A stretch of DNA of 64,000 nucleotides from Pseudonocardia sp. 73-21 (GTDB lineage Bacteria; Actinomycetota; Actinomycetes; Mycobacteriales; Pseudonocardiaceae), in the NCBI RefSeq assembly GCF_001899645.1, contig NZ_MKVV01000063.1:1-64000 (forward strand), in the 5' to 3' direction. The notes under the pieces were generated by a model. That model was not told the DNA's origin. It made no database searches and saw only the letters and a list, made by a program, of their open reading frames with translations. Shown here in pieces: positions 42,329 through 51,000 of this stretch; position 1 is the stretch's first letter; each line of letters opens with the position of its first letter. The position numbers were made by a program, and so were the translations under genes.

Positions 42329-42681
42329 GCGAAGCCCATCGAGGTGCGCCCCAACCGGACGAGGTACTCGCCGAGCCGGTCCTCCCTCCACCTCAGCTCT
42401 GCACACAGATCCGCTACATCGTCGAAGGGGCCGAACCAGCCCAGGGCGGCGGGGATGTCGGCCGGGCGGGTGACAGGGACGAGGGCGAGGTGCTCGGGCC
42501 CGCCGTCCTCGTGCCACGGCGGCGGGTCGGGAGCCTCCCGGGGTTCCCGGCGCTCGATCGCCAGCAGCGCGGCGGCGGCGTCGTGGCCTGGGCGCAGGGA
42601 GGCGAGGCCGCCGTCGGTGATGCGGACGGCGCAGCGGGTGGTGGGCGTGAGGATGCCGCGGTAGGGCAGGACGAGGGTCAT
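42319..42681 (-). CDS. DUF4253-like protein
   Basis: A protein of 120 residues. The C-terminal half, HLALVPVTRPADIPAALGWFGPFDD followed by LRWREDRLGEYLVRLGRTSMGFA, fits the end of DUF4253 proteins (a GW-G motif and a W/R-EDR-G block). The N-terminal half is shorter than in full-length family members, so this may be a compact or truncated version. No function is known. Confidence 0.5.
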   Translation of the reverse strand: MTLVLPYRGILTPTTRCAVRITDGGLASLRPGHDAAAALLAIERREPREAPDPPPWHEDGGPEHLALVPVTRPADIPAALGWFGPFDDVADLCAELRWREDRLGEYLVRLGRTSMGFAQA

Positions 42682-42723
42682 GCGGACGTAGACGGATCCG
42701 GAGCGCCGCAGGTTCCGCGACGT

Positions 42724-42797
42724 CGTCCTCGCAGACCGCGGGTCCTCCTCGCAGGGATTACGGGGTCTGCGCGGAGGTCAGGGGGTCTGCGAGGACG
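42724..42797. repeat. 14-bp inverted repeat at the 3' end of the draG-like gene
   Basis: CGTCCTCGCAGACC (42724-42737) and its exact complement (42784-42797) are 46 bases apart. Partial copies (CCTCGCAG, GGTCTGCG) lie between them. The right arm is in the last codons of the glycohydrolase gene, so this may be its transcript end. Confidence 0.4.
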
Positions 42798-43708
42798 GTG
42801 AGCTCCGCCAACCGGGCCAGGTCGTCCGCCCGCAGGCCCGGCCACCCGTGCACCTGCTGCCGCCACCCCACCGGCACCGCACTGCCCCCGAACCTCGCCC
42901 CCAGCAGCGCGCCGGCGATGGCCGCGACCGTGTCCGTGTCGCCTCCACCGCGGACGGCGGCCTCCAGCCCGTCCACGGCGCCGTCGGCGCGGACGACAGC
43001 CGACCACGCCGCCTGCAGGGCCGCCACGACCCAGCCGTTCTGCGCGGAGAAGTCGGCGGGCACGCCACGCTCGGCCTCGTCGATCAGCGCAGCCCACCCG
43101 GCGTCGACGTGCGGCAGCCCGACCCGGACGTCGAGCTCGCCCGTCCGCACGGCATGGTCGATCGCGAGGCACCACAGCACACAGGCGTCGCCGGCCTGGG
43201 CGTCGACGTGGGTCAGGCCGCTCACGGCCCGGGCCGCCTCGGCGATCGCGGCCGTGTCGCCGAGATGGGCGAGGGCGACCGGCCCGGTGCGCATCAGCGA
43301 CCCGTTGCCCGCGCTCCGCCCGGTCCGTTCGTGCAGCTCGTAGGCCTGCACCCGGAGCCGAAGGGCCGACCCGGGCCCCGGCTCCTGACGCGACAGCACC
43401 GCGCGGGTCTGGTTGCCAATGTCGGCGGGGCCGTCGGCGAACCAGCCGAGGAACCCGTCGGAGATCCGGTCCAGCGCCTCCGGTGTGCGGAGGTCCAGCC
43501 CGTCGGCGGCGACCTGCGCGATCACGCAGGCCATCTCCGTGTCGTCGCTCCACTGCCCCGGCGCGTAGTCCCCGAGCCCGCCGCCGACCATCTGCGGCGC
43601 CTCCCCGACCGGCGGCAGTGCCCGCGAGCCGTACTCGTACGGGACACCCAGCGCGTCGCCCGCGGCGGCGCCGAGCAGGACACCGACGGCCCGATCCAGG
43701 TTCACCAT
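42758..43708 (-). CDS. ADP-ribosylglycohydrolase family protein (DraG/ARH type)
   Basis: A protein of 316 residues. The family's metal-binding motifs are visible: GAAAGDALGVPYE near the start, SDDTEMA (about 54-60) and GGGDTDTVAAIAGALLGARFG (about 260-280). It should remove ADP-ribose from proteins, nucleic acids or small molecules. ATG 43708 has GGGAG five bases upstream; a GTG two codons earlier is less likely. It diverges from an NrtR-type Nudix regulator across a 22-bp palindrome, which points to control by the ADP-ribose/NAD level. Confidence 0.9.
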   Translation of the reverse strand: MVNLDRAVGVLLGAAAGDALGVPYEYGSRALPPVGEAPQMVGGGLGDYAPGQWSDDTEMACVIAQVAADGLDLRTPEALDRISDGFLGWFADGPADIGNQTRAVLSRQEPGPGSALRLRVQAYELHERTGRSAGNGSLMRTGPVALAHLGDTAAIAEAARAVSGLTHVDAQAGDACVLWCLAIDHAVRTGELDVRVGLPHVDAGWAALIDEAERGVPADFSAQNGWVVAALQAAWSAVVRADGAVDGLEAAVRGGGDTDTVAAIAGALLGARFGGSAVPVGWRQQVHGWPGLRADDLARLAELTVLADPLTSAQTP

Positions 43709-43720
43709 GCACACTCCCTC

Positions 43721-43742
43721 ATTAGCGCGAGTTTGCGCTAAT
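43721..43742. promoter_or_regulatory. Likely NrtR operator
   Basis: An 8-bp inverted repeat ATTAGCGC (43721-43728) and GCGCTAAT (43735-43742) with a 6-base centre lies between the divergent glycohydrolase and NrtR genes. A second partial half (GCGTTAAC) lies at 43759-43766. Position and size fit an NrtR dimer site. Confidence 0.7.
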
Positions 43743-43775
43743 CAATAAGAGCACATGTGCGTTAACTTGTCGAGT

Positions 43776-44399
43776 ATGACCTGGCGAGACAGCTCCGGCC
43801 GCACGCTCGCCGACTACCCCCACCCCTCGGTGGCCGTCGACGTCGCCCTGCTGACGGTGCGGGACGGACAGCTGCAGGTGCTCCTGCATGCCCGCCCCGA
43901 CGGCACGCACGCCCTGCCCGGCACGTTCGTCCGCATCGACGAGACCTGTGCGTCCGCGGCCCTGCGCGCCCTGCGCGACAAGGCCGGGGTGACCGGCCAG
44001 GACCCGGAGCAGCTCCGCGTCTTCGACGACCCGGCCCGCGACGACCGCGGCCGGGTACTGAGCGTGGCGCACGTCGACCTGGTCCCGGTCGGGAAGCTCG
44101 GTGACGCCCTCCTGGCCCCGGTGGCGGCGCACGGCGAGCTCGCGTTCGACCATGCCGAGATCGTCGCCCACGCGGTGCGGTGGGCGCGGGCGCTCTACGC
44201 CGCGCCGGATCCCCGTGGACTGGCCGGCGACACCTTCACCCTCCTGGAGCTGCAACGGGTGCACGAGGCCGTGGAAGGCCGCCCGCTACAGAAGGACACC
44301 TTCCGGCGGCGGGTGATCGACGAACTGATCGACAGCGGCGAGCTGTCGAGCGGCGGCGTCGGAAAGCCCGCGCGGCTCTACCGACGGTCCGCGCCATGA
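43776..44399 (+). CDS. nrtR: NrtR-family Nudix-related transcriptional regulator
   Basis: A protein of 207 residues. The N-terminal half is a Nudix fold (VAVDVALLTVRDGQLQVLLHARP) whose Nudix box is degraded (GTFVRIDETCASAALRALRDKAGV), so it binds rather than cleaves ADP-ribose. The C-terminal half is a winged helix with TFTLLELQRVHEAV and KDTFRRRVIDELIDSGEL. NrtR proteins repress NAD-related genes and let go when ADP-ribose is bound. I used ATG 43776; ATG 43755 is also in frame but overlaps the second operator-like half site. The divergent ADP-ribosylglycohydrolase is the obvious target. Confidence 0.88.
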   Translation: MTWRDSSGRTLADYPHPSVAVDVALLTVRDGQLQVLLHARPDGTHALPGTFVRIDETCASAALRALRDKAGVTGQDPEQLRVFDDPARDDRGRVLSVAHVDLVPVGKLGDALLAPVAAHGELAFDHAEIVAHAVRWARALYAAPDPRGLAGDTFTLLELQRVHEAVEGRPLQKDTFRRRVIDELIDSGELSSGGVGKPARLYRRSAP

Positions 44400-44432
44400 T
44401 CATGTTCTATCCGAGCGGTACCGCAGACGCCT

Positions 44433-45263
44433 TCGCTGGCCGGGTACTGCGCCGCCCCCGGCCGGACGCTCACGGCGACCGGGAACCTGCGCCTCGCCGA
44501 CGCCCGCCACCTCGTCGAGCTGCTGGAGACCGGTGACGACCCGACGCTGGGCGGGGTGCGCACCCTGCAGTCGGCCACCGACCTGCCGGGGCTGAGCTGG
44601 GCGATCGACACGGCGCTCGCGGCCGGGGTCGTGCGCCGGCACAGGGGCAAGCTGGTGGCGGTGGCCGGGTTCGCCGGCCTGGACGACCTGTCGGCGTTCG
44701 AGAAGCTCGTGCCCGCCGGCCTCGACGCCGGCCGCCGCCCGTCCGGGTTCCTCGGTGAGGCCTTCGCCTCCGTCCTGGACGCCCTCGACGACGTCACGTA
44801 CGTCCAGCTGTTCCAGCTGCTCGACCGCGGCCCCGCAGGCGCCGGGGTCGACGAGCTCCTCGATCTCGGCGGCGGACTCGTCCCGCTCCTCGCCGTCGAG
44901 GCCGTCCGACCGCACCTGGGCGGGCCCCACGACGGCCCGGTGCTCAACTGGCTGATCGGCAGGGAGGCGATCGACCCGGCGTCGGTCGATCCGGTCCGGC
45001 TGTTCCGCGGCTCGGTCGACATGATGGCGGCGGCGCTGGACGCCATGGGGCCGCCGGAGGTCGCGGCAGTGTTCGGCAAGGGCACACACGAGCAGACTCT
45101 GGAGCTGGTCGAATCCCTCTGGCGACTCGACCACCCCAGACTGGCCGAGGTCCTCGACGCCATCGGCGCGCACCACCCGACGAAGGCGGTCGCGAAGGCC
45201 GCCCGCAAGGCGCTCGTGAAGCACCGCAGCATGCTGGCCGACCAGCGCAGCCGCCGGGGCTGA
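44433..45263 (+). pseudogene. 5'-truncated remnant of an actinobacterial LADAR-type protein
   Basis: The frame runs from just after the nrtR stop (same frame) to 45263. From about 44433 it reads SLAGYCAAPGRTLTATGNLRLADARHLVELL, a conserved internal block of a family of large actinobacterial hypothetical proteins (next block: DLPGLSWAIDTALAAG, GKLVAV). No start codon precedes this block; the first in-frame GTG, at 44556, lies inside it. So the N-terminal part is missing, probably by deletion against the nrtR end. The rest, about 236 residues, has no stop. It abuts the Wadjet operon, so it may mark the edge of an insertion. Confidence 0.6.
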
Positions 45264-45284
45264 GCGGCCCGACGGCCGGGCCGC
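45264..45284 (+). terminator. Hairpin after the truncated gene
   Basis: GCGGCCC (45264-45270) pairs with GGGCCGC (45278-45284) around a 7-base loop, directly after the stop. It would separate the remnant from the jet operon. Confidence 0.55.
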
Positions 45285-45308
45285 GGCGATCCTGTCGGTC
45301 CCTCCCCC

Positions 45309-45332
45309 TACCCTCGGACCAGACCGATCTGG
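45309..45332 (+). promoter_or_regulatory. Possible jet operon promoter and operator
   Basis: A TAnnnT -10-like box (TACCCT, 45309-45314) is followed by a small palindrome CCAGA-CCGA-TCTGG (45319-45332), 20 bases before the jetA start. No clear -35. The palindrome could bind a repressor. Weak evidence. Confidence 0.3.
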
Positions 45333-45351
45333 CCACGGAGGTGAGCAGGGC

Positions 45352-46887
45352 ATGCACGGCGCTTTCAGCTACCTGACGGCCCAGAAGTCCGAGCTCTACC
45401 GCGCCGTCATGCTCGCGTTCGTCGCGGCCAAACGCCGCTTCACCGTGCACCTGCGCCCCGAGGACGTCTGCGACGTGTTGGGGCCGGGCACGGATCTGGA
45501 TGCGGTCGCCACGGCGCTCACCGCGCTGGAGGGCTGGGGCAACCTGCGGTCGGATCCCGACACCAGCCGCGTCACCACGGTGGAGGACTTCCACCGCGCC
45601 CGCTACCTCTACCAGCTCACCCGCGAGGGCGAGGCCGTCGAAGAGGCGCTGGCCGTCTACGACGAGGCGCTGGGCCGTCGCGGCGCCCTGCAGGCCGTGG
45701 CGCTGGCCGATATCGCCACCCAGCTGCGCGCCCTGCACGAGCTGGCGGTCACCGACCACCCGGATCCAGCCAAGATCCACCTGTCGTTGCGAGCCCTGGT
45801 CGACCGGTTCACCGACCTGGCGGCCAACGCGCAGGCGTTCATGGGCTCGCTGCAGCGCTCCATCGACCTGCACGACGCCGACGCCGACGCGTTCCGCGCC
45901 TACAAGGACCGGTTGATCGACTACCTGCAGCGGTTCATCACCGATCTCGTCGCCACCGGCTCGGAGATCGCCGCGCTCGTCGCGGCAATCGAGGAACTCG
46001 GCATCGATCTCCTGCTCGACGAGGCGGCGTGGCGGGAGGCATCGGACGCCGCACCCGGCGCGGGCGGAGACGACGATCCCCGCGAGGCCGAGTTCGCCCG
46101 CCGCGCGCAGCTGTGGCGCGAGCGCTGGGCCGGGTTCCGGTCCTGGTTCATCAGCACACCGCAGCACCCGAGCCAGGCCAAGCTGCTGCGCTCCCAGGCC
46201 CGAGCGGCCATTCCGCAGCTGTTGCACGTGGTGGCGGCACTCAACGAGCGGCGCACCGGCCGGTCCGACCGCTCGGCCGATTTCCGCACGCTCGGGCTCT
46301 GGTTCGCCCAGGCCCCGGACGAGGCGTCGATGCACCGGCTGTGGCGCAGCGCGTTCGGCCTCTCCCCCGCCCGCCACCTCTCGATCGACGCCGACACTCT
46401 CGCGACTCGCGAGCACACCCCGGTCCCCGTGAGCACGTCGTGGGCCGAGGCCTCCCCGCTGGAGATCAGCCCACGACTGCGGCGCACGGGCAGCTACGAG
46501 CGGCGGGGCAAGCCGTCGCGGGTCGCCGACCGGTCCGAGCAGCGCCGCCATCTCGCCGATCTCGCCGAGCGGCAGGCCACCGAGCTCGCGGCTGCGCGCG
46601 CGGCGCTGGTGTCGGAGCACCCCGTGCGTCTGTCGGACATCGGCACGATGGATCCGGACGCGTTCCGGCTGTTCCTGAGCCTGCTCGGCGATGCGCTCAC
46701 CGCGCTCACGCCGGGGCAGCGGGACGTGTCCACCACCACGTCCGACGGGTCGATGGCCGTGCGGCTCACGGTGCTGGACGGCGCCGGGGAGATCGCGATA
46801 GCCACCCCGGGCGGCACCTTCCGCGGTCCCGACCATCTGGTGCACATCGTTGATCTGACCGAACCGGCGCGGGAGGTGAGCGCGTGA
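45352..46887 (+). CDS. jetA: Wadjet JetA-type subunit (DUF2397/TIGR02677, kleisin-like)
   Basis: A protein of 511 residues of the DUF2397 family: FSYLTAQKSELYRAVMLAFVAAKRRFTVHLRPEDV at the start, VTTVEDFHRARYLYQLT, RRGALQAVALADI and a helical core with NAQAFMGSLQRSIDLHD and YKDRLIDYLQRFI. In Wadjet complexes the JetA subunit acts as the kleisin, bridging the heads of the JetC motor. GGAGGTGAG lies upstream of the ATG. The stop overlaps jetB by four bases. Residues 225-245 form a Gly/Asp-rich linker. First gene of a four-gene set whose order is A-B-C-D. Confidence 0.9.
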   Translation: MHGAFSYLTAQKSELYRAVMLAFVAAKRRFTVHLRPEDVCDVLGPGTDLDAVATALTALEGWGNLRSDPDTSRVTTVEDFHRARYLYQLTREGEAVEEALAVYDEALGRRGALQAVALADIATQLRALHELAVTDHPDPAKIHLSLRALVDRFTDLAANAQAFMGSLQRSIDLHDADADAFRAYKDRLIDYLQRFITDLVATGSEIAALVAAIEELGIDLLLDEAAWREASDAAPGAGGDDDPREAEFARRAQLWRERWAGFRSWFISTPQHPSQAKLLRSQARAAIPQLLHVVAALNERRTGRSDRSADFRTLGLWFAQAPDEASMHRLWRSAFGLSPARHLSIDADTLATREHTPVPVSTSWAEASPLEISPRLRRTGSYERRGKPSRVADRSEQRRHLADLAERQATELAAARAALVSEHPVRLSDIGTMDPDAFRLFLSLLGDALTALTPGQRDVSTTTSDGSMAVRLTVLDGAGEIAIATPGGTFRGPDHLVHIVDLTEPAREVSA

Positions 46888-48077
46888 CCGGAGCGTTGTC
46901 CCACGCCGTCGACCAGAACCGGCGCGCCGAGTACGCCCGGGCCGCGCGGGCACTGCTACGCCGCCCGGTACTGCGCGCGCACGGACCCGACGCCGAGTAC
47001 GTCGTGCTGGTCCGCCGGCACGCGAGCGAGCTGCGGGCCTGGTTCGACCGCAACACAGAGTGGCGGCTGGTGGTGGACAGCGAGGTGGCACGGCTGGTGA
47101 AGACGGTCGCCGACACCACCGACACCACGCACCCGGCGCGCGATCCCCGCAGCCGGGCGCCTTTCACACGCCGCCGCTACGTCCTGCTGTGCCTCGCGCT
47201 CGCGGCGCTGGACCGCGCCGACGCCCAGGTCACGCTCGGCCGGTTGGCCGAGCAGATCGTGCTGGCCGCCGCCGATCCCGACCTGGCCGCTACCGGGATC
47301 GCGTTCACCCTGGATCGCCGCGAGGAGCGCACCGACCTCGTGTCGGTGGTGCGGCTACTGCTCGACCTCGGCGTCCTGGCCCGGGTCGCCGGTGACGAGG
47401 AGGCATTCGTCCGTGACGACGGCGACGCGCTCTATGACGTGGAGCGCCGCGTGCTGTCGTCGTTGCTGGCCACACCGCGCGGGCCGTCCACCGTCGACGC
47501 GACGGGCCTGGACGAGCGGCTCGCCGCACTCACCGCCGAGCTCCCGCCCACCACCGACGACCTGCGCAACCAGCAGATCCGCCGCCGCCTCACCCGCCGC
47601 CTGCTGGACGAGCCGGTGCTCTACCACTCCGATCTCGATGAGGCCGAGCTCGCGTACCTCACCAGCCAGCGTCACGCCATCACCAGCCGCATCACCGAGC
47701 TCACCGGCCTGGTGGCGGAGGTGCGCGCAGAGGGCATCGCGATGGTCGATCCCCTCGATGACCTCACCGACGTCCGCATGCCCGAGAGCGGCACCGACGG
47801 CCACGCCACGCTGCTGCTGGCCGAGTACCTCACGGCGCGCGGCCCGCTACCGCTCGACGCGCTGCACGCACACCTGCGGAAGAAGGGCGTCGAGCACGCG
47901 TCGTTCTGGCGGAAGAACGCCACCGCAGGCGGCGCCGAGGTGGAGCTGGCGGCCACCGCGATCGCCCGGCTGGAGGCGTTGCGACTGGTGGAGCAGAGAG
48001 GCGACGTCGTGCACCCGCGCCCGGCGCTGGCCCGCTACGCGGTGGGGCCACCCACGATCCAGGAGCCCCGGTCATGA
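46884..48077 (+). CDS. jetB: Wadjet JetB-type subunit (DUF2398/TIGR02678, KITE-like)
   Basis: A protein of 397 residues of the DUF2398 family: RRAEYARAARALLRRPVLRA, FTRRRYVLLCLALAALDRADAQVTLGRLAEQI, and RTDLVSVVRLLLDLGVLARV. Winged-helix repeats are expected, as in the KITE subunits that flank kleisins in SMC complexes. GTG 46884 overlaps the jetA stop and the stop overlaps jetC, each by four bases, so the subunits are translationally coupled. Confidence 0.88.
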   Translation: MTGALSHAVDQNRRAEYARAARALLRRPVLRAHGPDAEYVVLVRRHASELRAWFDRNTEWRLVVDSEVARLVKTVADTTDTTHPARDPRSRAPFTRRRYVLLCLALAALDRADAQVTLGRLAEQIVLAAADPDLAATGIAFTLDRREERTDLVSVVRLLLDLGVLARVAGDEEAFVRDDGDALYDVERRVLSSLLATPRGPSTVDATGLDERLAALTAELPPTTDDLRNQQIRRRLTRRLLDEPVLYHSDLDEAELAYLTSQRHAITSRITELTGLVAEVRAEGIAMVDPLDDLTDVRMPESGTDGHATLLLAEYLTARGPLPLDALHAHLRKKGVEHASFWRKNATAGGAEVELAATAIARLEALRLVEQRGDVVHPRPALARYAVGPPTIQEPRS

Positions 48078-51000
48078 ACCTGCCCACGCCGCAACGCAGC
48101 CGCTGGCAGCCCCTGCGCGCCGGGCTCGTCGACCTCTTCTACTACGACGCCGAAGAGTTCTGGTTCCACGACGGCCGGCTGCTGCTGCGCGGCAACAACG
48201 GCACCGGCAAGTCCAAGGTGCTCGCGCTCCTGCTGCCGTTCCTGCTCGACGGCGACCTGTCGCCGCACCGGGTCGAGCCCGACGCCGACCACAAGAAGAA
48301 GATGGAGTGGAACCTGTTGCTCGGCGGCGAGCACCCGCACCCCGAGCGGCTGGGCTACACGTGGCTGGAGTTCGGGCGGGTCGACGACAGCGGCGACACC
48401 GAGTTCCGCACGCTGGGCTGCGGGCTCAAGGCGGTGGCGGGCCGCGGCATCGCCCGGCACTGGTTCTTCGTCACCGACCAGCGGATGGGCGCTGACCTGG
48501 AGCTGGTGGATGCCACCCGCACGGCGCTCACCCGCGACCGGCTCATCGACGCGGTCGCCGGGCGCGGCACCGTCTACGACAAGGCCGGTGACTACCGCCG
48601 CGCCATCGACGAGTCGCTGTTCGGCCTCGGCGAGCAGCGCTACGGAGCGCTGATCGACCTGCTGGTGCAGCTGCGCCAGCCGCAGCTGTCGAAACGTCCC
48701 AGCGAGAAGGCCCTGTCCGATGCGCTCACCGAGGCGCTGCCACCGCTCGACCAGGCCGTGGTCGCCGACGTCGCCGAGGCGTTCCGCAGCCTGGAGGAGG
48801 ACCGCGACGAGCTGGCGGCCATGGTCGAGGCGCGCGGTTCCGCCGAGGGTTTCCTCGCCCACTACCGGCGCTACGCCGCCGTGGCCGCCCGGCGCCGCGC
48901 GGAGCTGCCCCGCCGAGCCGAGCAGCGCTACCGCGGCGCGCGCGAGGACCTGGCCGCGGCGGAGGAGGCCCACCGCAGCTCCGACGAGGCCGCGGCGGCT
49001 GCCCGGACCGAGCTGGCGGAGCTCGCCGAGGCAGCCGACGGGCTCCGCGCCCGCGACCAGGCCCTGCGCGCGAGCCCGGAGATGCGCAGCGCCCAGGAGC
49101 TGGAGCGGATGGCCGCCGAGGCCCGCCGCCGGGCCGCCGACGCCGCACGCACCGAGGCCGAGAGCGCCCGGCGTGCCGAGGCGGTCGGGCTCCGCCGCAC
49201 CCGCCGCGACGACGCGGAGTCCCGGCGGGCGGATACGGCCGCGGAGCTAGACGGGATCCGGTCCGGGGTCGCACGCGCGGCGCGCGAGGCCGGCGTGCAC
49301 GCCGCCCACATCACCGACGTCGACGGCCCGCTCGGGCCTACCGACCGGCTGCCCGCACTGCGCCGCACCGCCGAGGAGATCATCGCCCGACAGGAGCGGT
49401 CGCTGCGCCACGTCGGCGAGCTGCTGTCCGCCCGCACGACGGCCGAAACGGGCCTGACGGCCGCCCGCTCCACCGTCGAACGGCTGGCCGGTGCGGCCGC
49501 CGAGCTGGCCGGGCGCCGGTTCGACGCCGAGCGGGCCGTCGAGCGGGAGGGCGCCGAGCTGGTCGGCGCCGTCCGGCGGCACCTCGACGCCGCCGTGGAG
49601 CTCACGGTGCCCGAGCCCGACGCCGTGCTCGCCGCGCTGGCGCTGTGGATCACCACCCTGGACGGGCCCGACCCGGCGCGCGCGACCGCGGACGTCGCGG
49701 GAAGGGTCGGCACGGCCGCGCTCGCCACCGCCCGGGCCGGCGTCGATCAGCAGGCCGCCACGGCGCGGGAGCGCGCCGCGGAGCTGGCCGTGGAGATCGC
49801 CCGGCTCGACGCCGGCGAGCACGGCGCGCCACCACCACCCCACACCAGGGCGGACGGGGCGCGCACCGACCGGGACGGCGCCCCGCTGTGGCAATTGGTC
49901 GACTTCGCATCCGACGATCTCGGCGCCGAGGAGCGTGCCGGCCTCGAGGCGGCGCTGGAGGCCTCCGGGGTGCTCGACGCGTGGGTCGCCCCGGACGGCA
50001 CGCTGCACGGGACCGGCGGCGACGTCCTGGTCTCCCCCGAACCTGCGGGAGCGCGGCCCGCCACCGCGCTGTCCACCATCCTGCGTCCGGCCGTCGACCC
50101 CGCCGACGCCCGGGCCGCCGCCGTCGGAGGGCCCGCGGTCGCCGCCGTGCTGGACGCCATCGGCGTGGGCGGGGGCGGCACTACGTGGGTCGACACCGAC
50201 GGCGGCTACCGCGTCGGGGTGCTCACCGGCGAGTGGGCCAAACCGGTGGCGCAGTACATCGGCCGCGGGGCCCGCGAGGCGGCCCGCCGGGCCCGGTTGG
50301 TGCAGCTGCGCGCCGAGGCCGACGAGGTCGCGGCCGAGATCGCCCGGCTCGCGGACGCCGCCCGGGCCCTCGCCGAACGGGCCACGGTGCTGGCCCGCGA
50401 GCTGGCGGAGCTGCCCGGTGACGCAGCGCTGCGCGACGCCCACGCCGAGGTCGGGGCGCTGGGCCGGGAGCACGCCCGGCTGGCCGCGCAACGCACGGAG
50501 GCCGACGAGCTGCTCCACGCGGCCGCCGACCACGCCCGGGCCACCGCCGACGAGCTGCTCGCCGGGGCCGCCGACGTCGGGCTGCCCACCGATCGCGCCG
50601 GCCTGGACGCCGTCCGCGCCGGGCTGGCCGACTACCGCCTGGGACTTGCCGCGCTGTGGCCCGCGGTCCGGTCACTGGCCGAGGTGGGCCGGATCGAGGC
50701 CGACGCCGTCCTGGCGCTGGCCGAGACCGAGTCCGAGCATGCCGCAGCGGTCGAGATCGCCGCCGCGGCCGCGCGCGAGGCCCGGGCCGCCGACGAGGCA
50801 CACCGCACGCTGCGGGACACGGTCGGCGCCGCGGTGGAGGAGCTGGAGCGCCGGCTCGCCGCAGCCGCCGACGCGCTCGCCGACAACGGGCGCCGCCACC
50901 GGGACGCCACCGACCGCCGCGAACAGGCCATGGCCGACCGGGGCCGCGCCGAGGGGCTGCGCCAGGCCGCCACGGCCCGCCTCGCCACCGCCACCGAGGA

